A stretch of DNA of 64,000 nucleotides from Scleropages formosus (taxonomy: Eukaryota > Chordata > Actinopteri > Osteoglossiformes > Osteoglossidae), in NCBI RefSeq assembly GCF_900964775.1, contig NC_041821.1:9621394-9685393 (forward strand). The letters are read 5' to 3'. Below the pieces are notes generated by a model. That model saw only the letters and a program-made list of their open reading frames with translations, had not been told where the DNA came from and ran no database searches. The translations under genes were made by a program, and so were the position numbers. Positions 63,956 to 64,000 of the stretch are shown here, piece by piece. Within the stretch, counting starts at the first letter, position 1, and the number at the start of each line of letters is the position of its first letter.

Positions 63956-64000
63956 CTCAAAGGACAGATACTCCAGCATTAGGCGAGACTAGTTCTCAGG

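Overview
This is a vertebrate, specifically ray-finned fish, nuclear sequence. It has intron-containing genes with canonical splice sites, vertebrate tRNA genes, fish-type tRNA-derived SINEs with a LINE-like 3' tail, long microsatellites and long AT-rich intergenic DNA. From memory, the SINE families resemble ones I associate with osteoglossomorph fishes such as arowana. That is an inference and was not checked by alignment.

Layout. Positions 1-4488 hold no gene I can name, only a GC-richer promoter-like patch near 3.2-3.4 kb, simple repeats and one minus-strand SINE. exosc9 (RNA exosome subunit Rrp45/PM-Scl-75) runs on the + strand from 4489 to 9140 in 12 coding exons, one of which uses a GC donor. 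A five-gene tRNA cluster lies at 10.0-11.6 kb: Ala-AGC twice, Ile-AAT, Gln-CTG and Phe-GAA. tmem33 is on the minus strand with its CDS at 16943-12981 (7 coding exons) and a 5' UTR exon near 18.1 kb. About 36 kb without a recognisable protein gene follows (18.2-54.3 kb). It holds AT-rich DNA, SINEs, microsatellites, two CpG-rich patches and several stretches that look like developmental regulatory DNA. phox2b is on the + strand at 54493-56455 (3 coding exons, 286 aa) with a TATA-like box upstream and a poly(A) signal downstream. The right end carries the last six coding exons of limch1 on the minus strand, including the complete C-terminal LIM domain.

How the genes relate. limch1, phox2b and tmem33 are neighbours with the same relative orientations in human 4p13, so this is an ancient conserved block. 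The empty 36 kb is plausibly the phox2b regulatory domain. exosc9 is elsewhere on human chromosome 4 (4q27), so the exosc9/tmem33 junction, marked here by the tRNA cluster, is a rearrangement point in one lineage. No operon-like or phage/plasmid system is present. I found no convincing new biological system. The most useful leads are the phox2b regulatory candidates, the alanine-tract difference in Phox2b, the GC-AG intron and the tRNA cluster at the synteny junction.
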